47,781 nt of DNA from an uncultured Lachnospiraceae bacterium. GTDB lineage: Bacteria > Bacillota > Clostridia > Lachnospirales > Lachnospiraceae. Each line of letters begins with the position of its first letter. Within the stretch, counting starts at the first letter, position 1. Of this stretch, positions 33,976 through 42,001 are shown piece by piece. The stretch lies in contig CAJUJM010000019.1 in the NCBI GenBank assembly GCA_910586755.1, forward strand, positions 1 to 47,781. The letters are read 5' to 3'. Both the position numbers and the translations under genes were made by a program. The notes beneath the pieces were generated by a model, which saw only the letters and a program-made list of their open reading frames with translations, was not told where the DNA came from and made no database searches.

Positions 33976-34004
33976 ATTATACGCGGCAGAAAGAAATATG
34001 TCAA
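33976..34004 (-). promoter_or_regulatory. Perfect consensus sigma-A promoter of the antitoxin array
   Basis: On the minus strand TTGACA (34004-33999), exactly 17 bp, TATAAT (33981-33976). Both hexamers match the consensus fully, so strong constant transcription of the repeats is expected. The rest of the gap to the cupin gene (34005-34059) shows nothing else. Confidence 0.92.
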
Positions 34005-34059
34005 CAAAATAAGGATTGCCATTCTTCCCCTAAAACGGACAAAAACAAGCGCCAAAAGC

Positions 34060-34788
34060 CTACCGGGTCTCCGTCATACGCCCGTTAAAGATCTGAGCCA
34101 GATAATTTTTTTGAATATCTGCCTCTACAAAGTACTGAATGTCAAAATAGCATACAGGAACATTTTCTCCGGCAATGAGGGTATAAGGCTGATTTACCGG
34201 GATAAACCGGAAAGATCCGGCGGTCTCATCCGATGCCTGTTCCTTGTTAACAGAAAGCTGATACCGGGAATCTCCTACCGCATACAGCCACTGATTTTGC
34301 AGAGGATTGCCCTGGGATTCTGCCTTGCCGCCTCTGCCGCATACAACAGACAGAGACAGATGGCCTAACTGGAAGGGCTGGATCAGACTCCAGGATCCAA
34401 GACTTTTGCTCCTTCCCATATAATTGAACCGAACACCGTCGCTGTACTTTGAGAAGAACGGAAGATGCAGATTCCATCCCTTAAAGAAAGTCTTATCCCA
34501 CTCATTCATAGTAAATACACACATGAGAAACTCCAAATCCTCAATAGCCTGGATGGTGTATGGAGAATGGTCAAAATCCGGGATAAAAACAGAAGGCTCG
34601 GTAATATTGAAAATGTCTTCTCGGATCTGTACAAAAGCAGAGCCGCCATCAAACAAAAGGACAATCAGCTCTTCGGCATCCAGCTTTGGGGTAACGGATT
34701 CTCCTGCCTTCATAGTGCGGCGGAAGAAAGAGATCCCTTCTAAACCGGTATCAATAGCAATGCAGTTATCTAAGTATTTGTTTTCCAT
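34060..34788 (-). CDS. Cupin-like protein, paralog 1, without metal ligands
   Basis: A 242-residue protein starting MENKYLDNCI (GGAGG 5 bp upstream of the ATG at 34788). It is a clear paralog of the two proteins encoded at 34800 and 35882: FIPDFDHSPYTIQAIEDLEFLMCVF matches FYAPDYDRSQYTV..DLEFIMCV in paralog 2 (short forms given), and QWLYAVGD matches QFNYAVGG. In the C-terminal cupin the metal-ligand positions are N, L and T instead of H, E and H, so metal binding is probably lost. It is translationally coupled to paralog 2 (TAATG overlap region). The function is unknown. Confidence 0.8.
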   Translation of the reverse strand: MENKYLDNCIAIDTGLEGISFFRRTMKAGESVTPKLDAEELIVLLFDGGSAFVQIREDIFNITEPSVFIPDFDHSPYTIQAIEDLEFLMCVFTMNEWDKTFFKGWNLHLPFFSKYSDGVRFNYMGRSKSLGSWSLIQPFQLGHLSLSVVCGRGGKAESQGNPLQNQWLYAVGDSRYQLSVNKEQASDETAGSFRFIPVNQPYTLIAGENVPVCYFDIQYFVEADIQKNYLAQIFNGRMTETR

Positions 34789-34799
34789 AGCGACCTCCA

Positions 34800-35543
34800 T
34801 TAATATACGCCATGTGCGCTGGTGTAAATTTCAACCCAAACATAGCAAACGGCTTTCCCCGGGCTTGCCACCAGGCTGTGATCCGGCCCTGCAGTCACAA
34901 AACTCCAGTCGCCTTCTACATGCCGGAAAATATGTTTGCTGTCTGCCTCGGTAGTTAAGGTGAAATCGCAGTCCCCGCCTACAGCATAGTTAAACTGATG
35001 TACCTCACGATGGCCTTTTTCCACAGTTCCGCAGTCAATACCGCGGCAATAACCTACGGTAATCTTGCCTAAACGCCCGCAATCCCCGAAAAGAACGGAA
35101 CGGGATTCCAAGCCTTCCGATTTACAGTATTGGTCATAGCGGTAGCACTGGGAAATGGTGCGGAAATAGGGAAGATAAACACTACATTCCTTCTCACGTT
35201 CAAAATCATAATCATCCATATCGCATACGCACATAATAAATTCTAAATCTGTAGCAGCAGTTACAGTATACTGAGAGCGATCATAATCCGGCGCGTAAAA
35301 GCTTAATTCGTCAATATGGAAAGCTCCGTCTTTTCCGGCGACAAAACCTTTTCCTTTGCCGAAGATTAATACAACGGCTTTGTCTGGATACTGTTTGGGA
35401 GAAACAGAGCTGCCGGCTTTTAGATAGTATTTATAGGCAGACATGGGGCCGTCATAAACGCCGGGCAGCAGTTCTGTAAAAAATACACCAGATGAATCAT
35501 AATTGCGGATAATATCCGCATCTTTAATCATACTTACTTTCAT
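34800..35543 (-). CDS. Cupin-like protein, paralog 2
   Basis: A 247-residue two-domain cupin starting MKVSMIKDAD; the ATG at 35543 is 5 bp after AGGAGG. The N-terminal domain has LKAGSSVSPKQYPDKAVVLI and the C-terminal domain EKGHREVHQFNYAVGG. By alignment with paralog 3, H178, E180 and H222 correspond to H179, E181 and H220, while one histidine (H177 of paralog 3) is replaced by Lys. Partial metal binding is possible. It is first in a two-gene operon with its own promoter and operator. The substrate is unknown; sugar-acid metabolism is suggested by the neighbours. Confidence 0.82.
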   Translation of the reverse strand: MKVSMIKDADIIRNYDSSGVFFTELLPGVYDGPMSAYKYYLKAGSSVSPKQYPDKAVVLIFGKGKGFVAGKDGAFHIDELSFYAPDYDRSQYTVTAATDLEFIMCVCDMDDYDFEREKECSVYLPYFRTISQCYRYDQYCKSEGLESRSVLFGDCGRLGKITVGYCRGIDCGTVEKGHREVHQFNYAVGGDCDFTLTTEADSKHIFRHVEGDWSFVTAGPDHSLVASPGKAVCYVWVEIYTSAHGVY

Positions 35544-35609
35544 CACAACCTCCTAAAATTCTGGTAGTCATGGTTTTGGCCAAACCGAAGACAGAGATGT
35601 TCCTTTCAA

Positions 35610-35660
35610 GAAACTACTTTCATCAATTTTCAGTATAGGTGTAAAAAGGCAAGTTGTCAA
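35610..35660 (-). promoter_or_regulatory. Promoter and operator for the minus-strand cupin operon
   Basis: On the minus strand TTGACA (35660-35655), 17 bp, TATACT (35637-35632). The operator-like GAAAGTAGTTTC (35621-35610) lies about 10 bp after the -10. It matches the plus-strand site at 35803 at 10 of 12 bases and in the following TT. Confidence 0.75.
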
Positions 35661-35749
35661 GCTGAAAAAATAAATATGCAAAAAGCACAAAATAAAAAGC
35701 TGAAAGTAGTCTAAATTATACAAAACATCTGTACAATGCCAAAAAAATA

Positions 35750-35814
35750 TTGACACCTTTTCATGAGGGTGATATTCTAAGAGCGAAAACAACATGTTTT
35801 GTGAAACTGGTTTC
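35750..35814 (+). promoter_or_regulatory. Promoter and operator for the plus-strand cupin/LacI/ABC operon
   Basis: TTGACA at 35750-35755, 17 bp, TATTCT at 35773-35778. The palindromic GAAACTGGTTTC at 35803-35814 lies within the predicted leader. It is the type of site bound by LacI-family proteins, and the LacI gene at 36677 is in this operon. The remainder of the 338-bp divergent region is A+T-rich and shows no gene. Confidence 0.75.
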
Positions 35815-35881
35815 TTAATGCAAAGGCACATATTACCGAGGTTGGCAAAACAGGAAGAAAGAGGAAAAGGAGGTAGAGAGA

Positions 35882-36634
35882 ATGGCGGAAATCAGACACG
35901 TAAAACGTGCTGAGATTGAAGCGATAATGAGGGAAACCCAGCCGGGATTTTATCAGGCAGAAATGCTGCCGGGATCCATGGAAGGGGTTGAAACTTACAA
36001 ATGCCGGTTGCTAAAAGGAGCAGACTGCAAGCTGGAGTCCTATGAGAAAAAAGGAGTTTCTCTTTTCTTTATAGGGGGAAAAGGCAAGGTTTTACAGGGG
36101 AACGCATCCTTTGATGTTACCGAGAGGGCAGTATTCTGCCCTGACATCAACAGTGTTGATTATCAGGTTCAGGCAGAAAGCGATATGGAATTCCTTCTTT
36201 TGATTCAGGAGATGAGCCATGAGGATTTGAAACATTATGAGATGTATCACATTGTGCTTCCATGGTTTAATACTGCAAAGCAGTGGCATTTGTATACAGA
36301 AGGGTTCCGGAACGAAGATCTGAAATCTTTTGCATGCCTGCATCAGTACTACGTAAGCCGTATGAGTCTGGGTGAGGTAGTGGGACCTGGAAATGCAAAA
36401 CTGGAACCTCATAAACATCCGGAGCTGTTCCAGTGGTTTTACGGACTGCCGGGAACGGATCCATTCCTTTTCCATGCAGGAGATGAGACTGTGGATGTAG
36501 AGGAGGGGGATTGGATTTGTATTCCAAATGAGACCTATCATATCGTTTCCCCTAAAAAGGACAATGATTACGTTGACTATGTTTGGTTTGAAGTGGTAGT
36601 TCCGGGGCTTGAAATGTGCCCGTATTTTTACTAA
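35882..36634 (+). CDS. Cupin-like protein, paralog 3, with intact metal site
   Basis: A 250-residue two-domain cupin, start supported by AAAAGGAGG 11 bp upstream. The C-terminal domain has the full ligand set: EPHKHPELFQWFYG (H177, H179, E181, Q184) and ETYHIVSP (H220). The N-terminal domain (LLKGADCKLESYEKKGVSLF) lacks such residues. It is the best candidate for the active enzyme or sensor of the three paralogs. It lies upstream of, and probably in one operon with, a LacI regulator and a binding-protein ABC importer. The reaction is not known. Confidence 0.85.
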   Translation: MAEIRHVKRAEIEAIMRETQPGFYQAEMLPGSMEGVETYKCRLLKGADCKLESYEKKGVSLFFIGGKGKVLQGNASFDVTERAVFCPDINSVDYQVQAESDMEFLLLIQEMSHEDLKHYEMYHIVLPWFNTAKQWHLYTEGFRNEDLKSFACLHQYYVSRMSLGEVVGPGNAKLEPHKHPELFQWFYGLPGTDPFLFHAGDETVDVEEGDWICIPNETYHIVSPKKDNDYVDYVWFEVVVPGLEMCPYFY

Positions 36635-36676
36635 AATAGAATTCATAAAAAACCTGCGGGAAGGTAAGGGGATATT

Positions 36677-37684
36677 ATGAATATCTATGAAATTGCCAAA
36701 GAAGCGAATGTATCCGTATCAACCGTTTCAAGAGTAATAAACGGCAATGAACATGTTCGTGAGGAATCAAGAAGACGTGTGACAGAGGTTATTGAGAAAT
36801 CAGGCTTTGTTCCAAATTTTTTCGCAAGAAGCCTGAATCGGAAACAGACGAAAATGGTTGGAATTTTGTGTCCGGTTATTTCGGACATTAACCATGCAAA
36901 ACAGGTATCCGTGCTGGAAAGCCGCTTAAGAAAAAGCGGATTTGATATTATTCTGTGCAGTTTGGAGCAGAATTATGACGATAAACAGTCCTATCTGGAG
37001 CTGCTGATTCAAAAGCAGGTAGACGCAATTTTCATTATCGGAGTGGGAAATGACGATAATCTGAGTGATGCATTGCTGGGGGACATTTCAACGAAAGTAC
37101 CGATTATCATTATTAACGGGAAAGTAGATGTGCCCAATGTATATAGTGTTGTATCCAATGAACGCCAGATGGCTTCGAGTCTGGTGCAGGATTTGTGCCT
37201 CATGGGCTGCTCCAGAATTGCCTACATTTATGATAGTGAGACTTATAGCGGAAATGAAAAGCGGGGGGGATATCTGGAAGGGATGAAAAATTGTAATCTG
37301 GATACACTAGGTCTGGTATGCCAGGTAAAAGAGCATATCAGTATGAATGATGTGGAAGGGTCGGCGGATGTGATCAGAAAATTTCTTGAATCTATGGAGG
37401 AATTGCCGGATGCGATTATCACTGCGGACGATGTGTTGGCGGTGCCGGCTCAGAAGGTAATCACGTCAATGGGGAAAAAGATGCCGGTTATCGGATGGAA
37501 CAATTCTATGTATTCCCAGATTGCTTCTCCTGCCATTAGCAGCGTGGATATTAATATGGACCGCATGAGCGAGGTGGCGGTTATGATCCTGATGAAGGTA
37601 TTAGAGCAAAAGATAACGCCAAAATATATTGAGGTCCAGTCCAGTCTGATTGAAAGGGAATCCTTTGTCTCCGCCTGCTTGTAA
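36677..37684 (+). CDS. LacI-family transcriptional regulator
   Basis: A 335-residue repressor. The helix-turn-helix is IYEIAKEANVSVSTVSRVIN (residues 3-22), with the hinge helix ARSLNRKQTKMVGILC. The effector-binding core ends in IGWNNSMYSQIASPAISSVD, a variant of the GFDD.....PPLTTV block. It is encoded between the intact cupin and the ABC importer. The GAAAC-N2-GTTTC-type sites in both divergent promoters upstream are its likely targets; this is inference from position and symmetry. RBS is AAGGGG. Confidence 0.92.
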   Translation: MNIYEIAKEANVSVSTVSRVINGNEHVREESRRRVTEVIEKSGFVPNFFARSLNRKQTKMVGILCPVISDINHAKQVSVLESRLRKSGFDIILCSLEQNYDDKQSYLELLIQKQVDAIFIIGVGNDDNLSDALLGDISTKVPIIIINGKVDVPNVYSVVSNERQMASSLVQDLCLMGCSRIAYIYDSETYSGNEKRGGYLEGMKNCNLDTLGLVCQVKEHISMNDVEGSADVIRKFLESMEELPDAIITADDVLAVPAQKVITSMGKKMPVIGWNNSMYSQIASPAISSVDINMDRMSEVAVMILMKVLEQKITPKYIEVQSSLIERESFVSACL

Positions 37685-37716
37685 AACTTGGTTTTACCAA
37701 AGTGGAGGAGGTCACT

Positions 37717-38988
37717 ATGACAAAAAGATTATGTAGAAACCTGGCAGTTGCAATGAGTACGGTAATGGTGCTTTCCGGCCTGACCGGATGTAATTCTTCC
37801 GGAGGAAATGATACCGCAACCGCAGCACCTGCTGCGACAACGGCACCTGCTGCCGCAGACTTGCCGGCAGATGAAGCGCCCCAAGGCACAGGGGATTCTA
37901 TTATCAAAGAGAAACGTGATATTGTAATCATTGACGCAGGCGGCGAGCAGGATATGTTCGGCGAAATTGTGGAGATGTTTAAGGCAGAGTATCCGGACTA
38001 TGTTAAGGATGTTGTCTGGATCCCGGCATCCACCGGCGAGCAGGTTTCCAAGCTGGCTGCGGAAAGGGATGCAAAGAAGCCTTATACTACACTCTGCACC
38101 AATGGGTATGATACGGTAGCAGCCGGAATTGATGGCGGGGTTTATATCAATATTTTGGAAAAGTATCCGGATCGTTTTGCAGATGCCATTGCAAATTTTA
38201 ACGACGACTCAAAGGTTCAGCTGGACAAAGGCTTGGGCTACGGGATTCCTCATTTAAACTCCATCGGCGGTCCTATGATCACTTATTGGCCGGATAAGGT
38301 TCCAAATCCTCCCAAGAATTTGGATGAATTATTAGCTTTTTGCAAGGAGAACCCGGGTAAATTCGCATATCCCCGTCCCAGCAATTCCGGCGCAGGCTAT
38401 GCATTCCTTCAGGGTATGCCCTACCTTGCAAAGGAAGAAAATCCGGATGACCCGGAAAGCTGGACCAAGGTTTGGGATTATTTAAAGGAAATGGATCAGT
38501 ACATTGACTACTATACTACCGGCTCCGCGCTGCTGTACCGCGACTTTAACGAGGGAACCCGCTGGATGATCACCACTGCTGTTGGATATGAGACCAATCA
38601 GAGAGTTCTGGGGGCAATGGATCCTTCCTGTAAGCAGCTTTTCCTGGATGATCTCCACTGGGTAACCGACTCCAACTTCTGGACCATCCCCACCGGATTG
38701 GATCCTCAGGATGAAGAGCTCAGTTTATTATTTATAGAATTTACACTCCGCCCGGAGATCCAGGCAATGCTGTATGACCACGGATTTATGTATCCTGGTC
38801 CGGTTTTGAAAGGCGTTACCTTAGAGCAGGCTCCCCAGGAGTCCCAGGATGCCTTAAATGCAGTTATTACAGAGGATCTTTTAGGCGGTATTGAGAACTA
38901 TCCCCATGTTGGCCCTATGACCATGTCCCAGTTGGTAAAGGCAATGGAAATGTGGGATAATAAGATCGGCGCCAATAAGTTAAAATAA
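37717..38988 (+). CDS. ABC transporter substrate-binding lipoprotein (AfuA/FbpA-like, SBP type 1)
   Basis: A 423-residue extracellular binding protein from the ATG at 37717 (GGAGGAGG upstream). The signal sequence ends in the lipobox LTGC (C25), followed by an Ala/Thr/Pro linker. The core has DIVIIDAGGEQDMFGEIVEMF, typical of the ferric/spermidine/2-aminoethylphosphonate-type binding proteins, and later VQLDKGLGYGIPHLNSIGGP (core: GYGIPHLNSIGG). With two PotB/PotC-type permeases and one ATPase it forms a complete importer. Given the neighbours, a sugar acid or small organic anion is more likely than iron. Confidence 0.9.
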   Translation: MTKRLCRNLAVAMSTVMVLSGLTGCNSSGGNDTATAAPAATTAPAAADLPADEAPQGTGDSIIKEKRDIVIIDAGGEQDMFGEIVEMFKAEYPDYVKDVVWIPASTGEQVSKLAAERDAKKPYTTLCTNGYDTVAAGIDGGVYINILEKYPDRFADAIANFNDDSKVQLDKGLGYGIPHLNSIGGPMITYWPDKVPNPPKNLDELLAFCKENPGKFAYPRPSNSGAGYAFLQGMPYLAKEENPDDPESWTKVWDYLKEMDQYIDYYTTGSALLYRDFNEGTRWMITTAVGYETNQRVLGAMDPSCKQLFLDDLHWVTDSNFWTIPTGLDPQDEELSLLFIEFTLRPEIQAMLYDHGFMYPGPVLKGVTLEQAPQESQDALNAVITEDLLGGIENYPHVGPMTMSQLVKAMEMWDNKIGANKLK

Positions 38989-39015
38989 TACGATTATAAG
39001 CTTCAAGAGCATTTA

Positions 39016-39057
39016 GGCCGAGGGTCCGAAACAGATAAATCGGTTCCTCGGCCTTTT
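39016..39057 (+). terminator. Intercistronic terminator after the binding protein
   Basis: GGCCGAGG (39016-39023) pairs with CCTCGGCC (39046-39053), followed by TTTT. A partial terminator at this place would lower expression of the membrane parts relative to the binding protein, a common arrangement in ABC import operons. Confidence 0.8.
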
Positions 39058-39128
39058 GATATTTAAAAATATCTGTAATTAAATAAAATCCAATGATTTA
39101 ACAGAGAATATTACTTTGGAGGTATAAT

Positions 39129-40265
39129 GTGAAAGACTTTAATCAGCTAATCATGAAAGATATGTGTAAGTCATTTGGAAACCTGCATGTATTAAAAGAT
39201 TTTAACCTGACGATTAACCGCGGCGAATTTGTCACCTTTTTAGGCCCTTCCGGCTGTGGAAAAAGTACGGCTTTAAACTGTATTTCCGGCTTATTAAATA
39301 TTACAGGCGGCTCCATTAAAGTGGATGATGAAATTATCGACGACGGCGGAAAGACTTTTGTTTCCCCGGAAAAGAGGGGATTCGGGATTATTTTCCAGAA
39401 CTATGCCCTGTTTCCTCATATGACAGTTTTTGATAACATTGCATTTAGCTTGTCGGTGGCTCACCGTCCGAAAGATGAAATTCGGAGAAAGGTGGAAGAG
39501 GGGATCCGCATGGTACATTTGGAAGGACAGGAGCATAAGTTTCCGTCGCAGCTTTCCGGCGGTCAGCAGCAGCGGGTAGCCATCGCCCGAAGCGTTGTGA
39601 TGGAACCGAGATTGCTGCTGCTTGATGAACCTTTATCCAATCTGGACACCAAGCTTCGAACTGAAATGCGGTATGAACTGAAGCAGATCCACAACCGGTT
39701 GGAACGGGCATCTGTCTATGTCACCCATGATCAGTCAGAGGCCCTGGCCCTTTCCGATAAAATTGTCATTATGAAACTGGGAAAGGTTCAGCAGATCGGA
39801 ACCCCTAAACAGGTATTTTTATATCCTGCCAATCGTTTTGTAGCAGACTTTATGGGGTATAAAAATATTTGGGATGCCAAAATTCTGGCCATTGAGGAAT
39901 CCGATGGTATCAGGAGATTCCAGATAGAGTCCTGTGGGATTCCCTTTGCCGTTCACAGTTGCCCGGGTGAGAACGAAGAAGTGGAAAAGACTTTGATCCA
40001 GGCATATCAGAAAGGAGAAGAAGTGCTTCTGGCAAGCCGTCCGGATGATATTTTAGCAGGCACAGCCGGGAAAAATGACATGAAGATCAAGGTGGAAGGC
40101 ACCGAATATCTGGGAACTACAGTTCAGGTAACCGGAAGCATTAAAGAAGGGATGGAAGTTCAGGCCCGTATTGAACCCAATACATTTGTGAAAGAAGGAA
40201 CCTCTCTTTCTCTTACCATTCAGCCGGACAAACTTCTGGTGCTTCCAAAAGATAAGGAGGAATAA
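39129..40265 (+). CDS. ABC transporter ATPase (PotA/FbpC-like) with TOBE domain
   Basis: A 378-residue ATPase with a GTG start at 39129 (GGAGG 7 bp upstream). Walker A is GPSGCGKST, Q-loop FQNYALFPHMTV, signature LSGGQQQRVAIAR, Walker B LLLLDEPLSNLD, H-loop VTHDQSEA. The C-terminal ~130 residues form a TOBE regulatory domain (DDILAGTAGKN onwards). It powers the importer encoded by the adjacent genes; the next permease starts 4 bp later after AAGGAGG. Confidence 0.95.
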   Translation: MKDFNQLIMKDMCKSFGNLHVLKDFNLTINRGEFVTFLGPSGCGKSTALNCISGLLNITGGSIKVDDEIIDDGGKTFVSPEKRGFGIIFQNYALFPHMTVFDNIAFSLSVAHRPKDEIRRKVEEGIRMVHLEGQEHKFPSQLSGGQQQRVAIARSVVMEPRLLLLDEPLSNLDTKLRTEMRYELKQIHNRLERASVYVTHDQSEALALSDKIVIMKLGKVQQIGTPKQVFLYPANRFVADFMGYKNIWDAKILAIEESDGIRRFQIESCGIPFAVHSCPGENEEVEKTLIQAYQKGEEVLLASRPDDILAGTAGKNDMKIKVEGTEYLGTTVQVTGSIKEGMEVQARIEPNTFVKEGTSLSLTIQPDKLLVLPKDKEE

Positions 40266-40269
40266 AATT

Positions 40270-41136
40270 ATGCTGAAAAAGAAAGGTTGGACGCTGGAAA
40301 CGGCTGCCTTGATTCTTCCGGCAGTTGTCTTCCTGCTTGCTGTATTTATCTATCCCTTTGTTTATGCGGTAAAGCTGAGCTTTACGGACGGAGGCAGCGG
40401 TGGGCTGACTCTGGCAAATTACATCAGCTTTTTTTCAGATTCCGTAGAGCTTAAAACAGTTTGGAATACGATTATTATCTCTGTACCTGTAACCATTCTC
40501 ACCATTGTTCTGGCAGTACCCATTGCCTACTATATGAGAAATGGGATTAAGCACGAAAAGCTGGTTACCTTCTTTCTGATGATCCCCATGACGTTGGGCG
40601 TAGTGTTGATTGCAGAAGGAATGATTACCTATTTTGGACGGAACGGCTGGCTGATGCTGCTTTTGGAAAAGCTGGGGCTGATAAAAGAGAGAACAGGCCT
40701 GATCCACAACTACTGGGGGGTGGTGATTTCCCTGTTTATTCAGAGCTTCCCCATGGGGCTTACCATATTAATTGGTTACACCCGGGGGATCCACCCCAGC
40801 CTGGAGCGGGCTTCCAGAATGTTGGGGGCATCCAAAACCCAGACGTTCTGGAGAGTGGTTTTCCCCCTGATGATGCCTGGGATTCTCATTGCGTTCTGCC
40901 TGAACTTTACTTCGGCTTTTTCGGTGTTTACCTCTGCCATTATGCTGGGACAGGCCACCAGCACCACCCGCGTAATGGCTTACTCTGCCTATATTACGGC
41001 TTATGAGTATTTTGATTACAATTTCAGCTCGACGATCTGCGTTATGATGGTAATTATTCAGTTTATATTAATCGGTGTTGTGTTTGCCCTGAGGAACAAG
41101 CTGTATAAGGGCGCATCATCCGTTGGAAAAGGCTAA
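40270..41136 (+). CDS. ABC transporter permease (PotB/FbpB-like)
   Basis: A 288-residue membrane permease with six hydrophobic segments. It starts LETAALILPAVVFLLAVFIY, the usual first helix of this type. The ATPase-contact loop is ERASRMLGASKTQTFWRVVF (EAA-like, residues about 178-197), and MMPGILIAFCLNFTSAFSVF follows. It forms a heterodimer with the next gene product. Confidence 0.93.
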   Translation: MLKKKGWTLETAALILPAVVFLLAVFIYPFVYAVKLSFTDGGSGGLTLANYISFFSDSVELKTVWNTIIISVPVTILTIVLAVPIAYYMRNGIKHEKLVTFFLMIPMTLGVVLIAEGMITYFGRNGWLMLLLEKLGLIKERTGLIHNYWGVVISLFIQSFPMGLTILIGYTRGIHPSLERASRMLGASKTQTFWRVVFPLMMPGILIAFCLNFTSAFSVFTSAIMLGQATSTTRVMAYSAYITAYEYFDYNFSSTICVMMVIIQFILIGVVFALRNKLYKGASSVGKG

Positions 41137-41148
41137 GGAGGATTGACC

Positions 41149-41982
41149 ATGGGAAATCAAAAAAAGTTAACGTTTTCCGGCATAATGTTTTACGTTGTCA
41201 ATATTGTTTACATGATGAATGTTTTTGGTATCCTGTTGTCGGTTGTGGTCAATTCCTTTGGCGTAAAGTGGCCCAATGGAGCCTGGCTGCCGGATGAATT
41301 CGGACTGAAATGGTGGGAATACTGCGGAGCTCATCACCAACTGGGCCAGTTATTGTTTATGACCATGCTGGTAACGGTTATAACCGTTTTGCTCTCGGTG
41401 GTTCTGGCATATCCGGCGGCCTTTATTATGGCAAAGCGCCAGTTTGCCGGAAAGAAACTGATTAACGGCCTGTTCCTGCTTCCGGTTATTATCCCGCCTA
41501 TCTGCTATGGCCTTCCATTAGCCACCGTACTTTATAAGGTGAACCTGGCCACCACTCTGGCAGGCGTTGTAATTGCCAATATGATCCCCACTGTCTCCTA
41601 TATGATTCTGGTGATTCTGCCCTTTATTGAGCAGGTGGGAGATAACGTGGAATTTGCATCCAGGATGCTTGGGGCAAGCCGCCTGCAGTATTTTACCCGA
41701 ATCCTGATTCCCCTTACCTTCCCGGGGCTTATGTCTGCAATTATGCTGTCGATTGTAAGGGTAATCTCTATGTTTGAGTTGACATTCCTGGTTTCCGGAG
41801 CTAAAACCCAGACCCTCGTTGTGGCGCTGTTTGCAGATGTCAATGCTCCCGGATACCGGCCCATTCAGATGATAGACGCCCTTGCGGTGATTTTCTTCGT
41901 GGTAACGGTAATCCTGTTTATTATCTCTATGAAATTTGGAAGTCCTACCTCTGTTTATTCACAGATTGGCAGCGAAAAATAA
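41149..41982 (+). CDS. ABC transporter permease (PotC/FbpB-like)
   Basis: A 277-residue permease from the ATG at 41149; AAGGAGGAT lies 5-6 bp upstream, so the in-frame TTG at 41143 is less likely. Six hydrophobic segments are visible. The coupling loop is EFASRMLGASRLQYFTRILI and is followed by PLTFPGLMSAIMLSIVRVIS. It is the second subunit of the importer and is followed after 19 bp by the first TIM-barrel gene. Confidence 0.93.
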   Translation: MGNQKKLTFSGIMFYVVNIVYMMNVFGILLSVVVNSFGVKWPNGAWLPDEFGLKWWEYCGAHHQLGQLLFMTMLVTVITVLLSVVLAYPAAFIMAKRQFAGKKLINGLFLLPVIIPPICYGLPLATVLYKVNLATTLAGVVIANMIPTVSYMILVILPFIEQVGDNVEFASRMLGASRLQYFTRILIPLTFPGLMSAIMLSIVRVISMFELTFLVSGAKTQTLVVALFADVNAPGYRPIQMIDALAVIFFVVTVILFIISMKFGSPTSVYSQIGSEK

Positions 41983-42001
41983 ACTTTTAGCGGAGTGAGA
42001 C

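Noticed and set aside
37687..37703. Short inverted repeat TTGGT-TTT-ACCAA before the binding-protein gene
   Set aside because: It is too short to call an operator or terminator, and it does not resemble the sites at 35610 and 35803.
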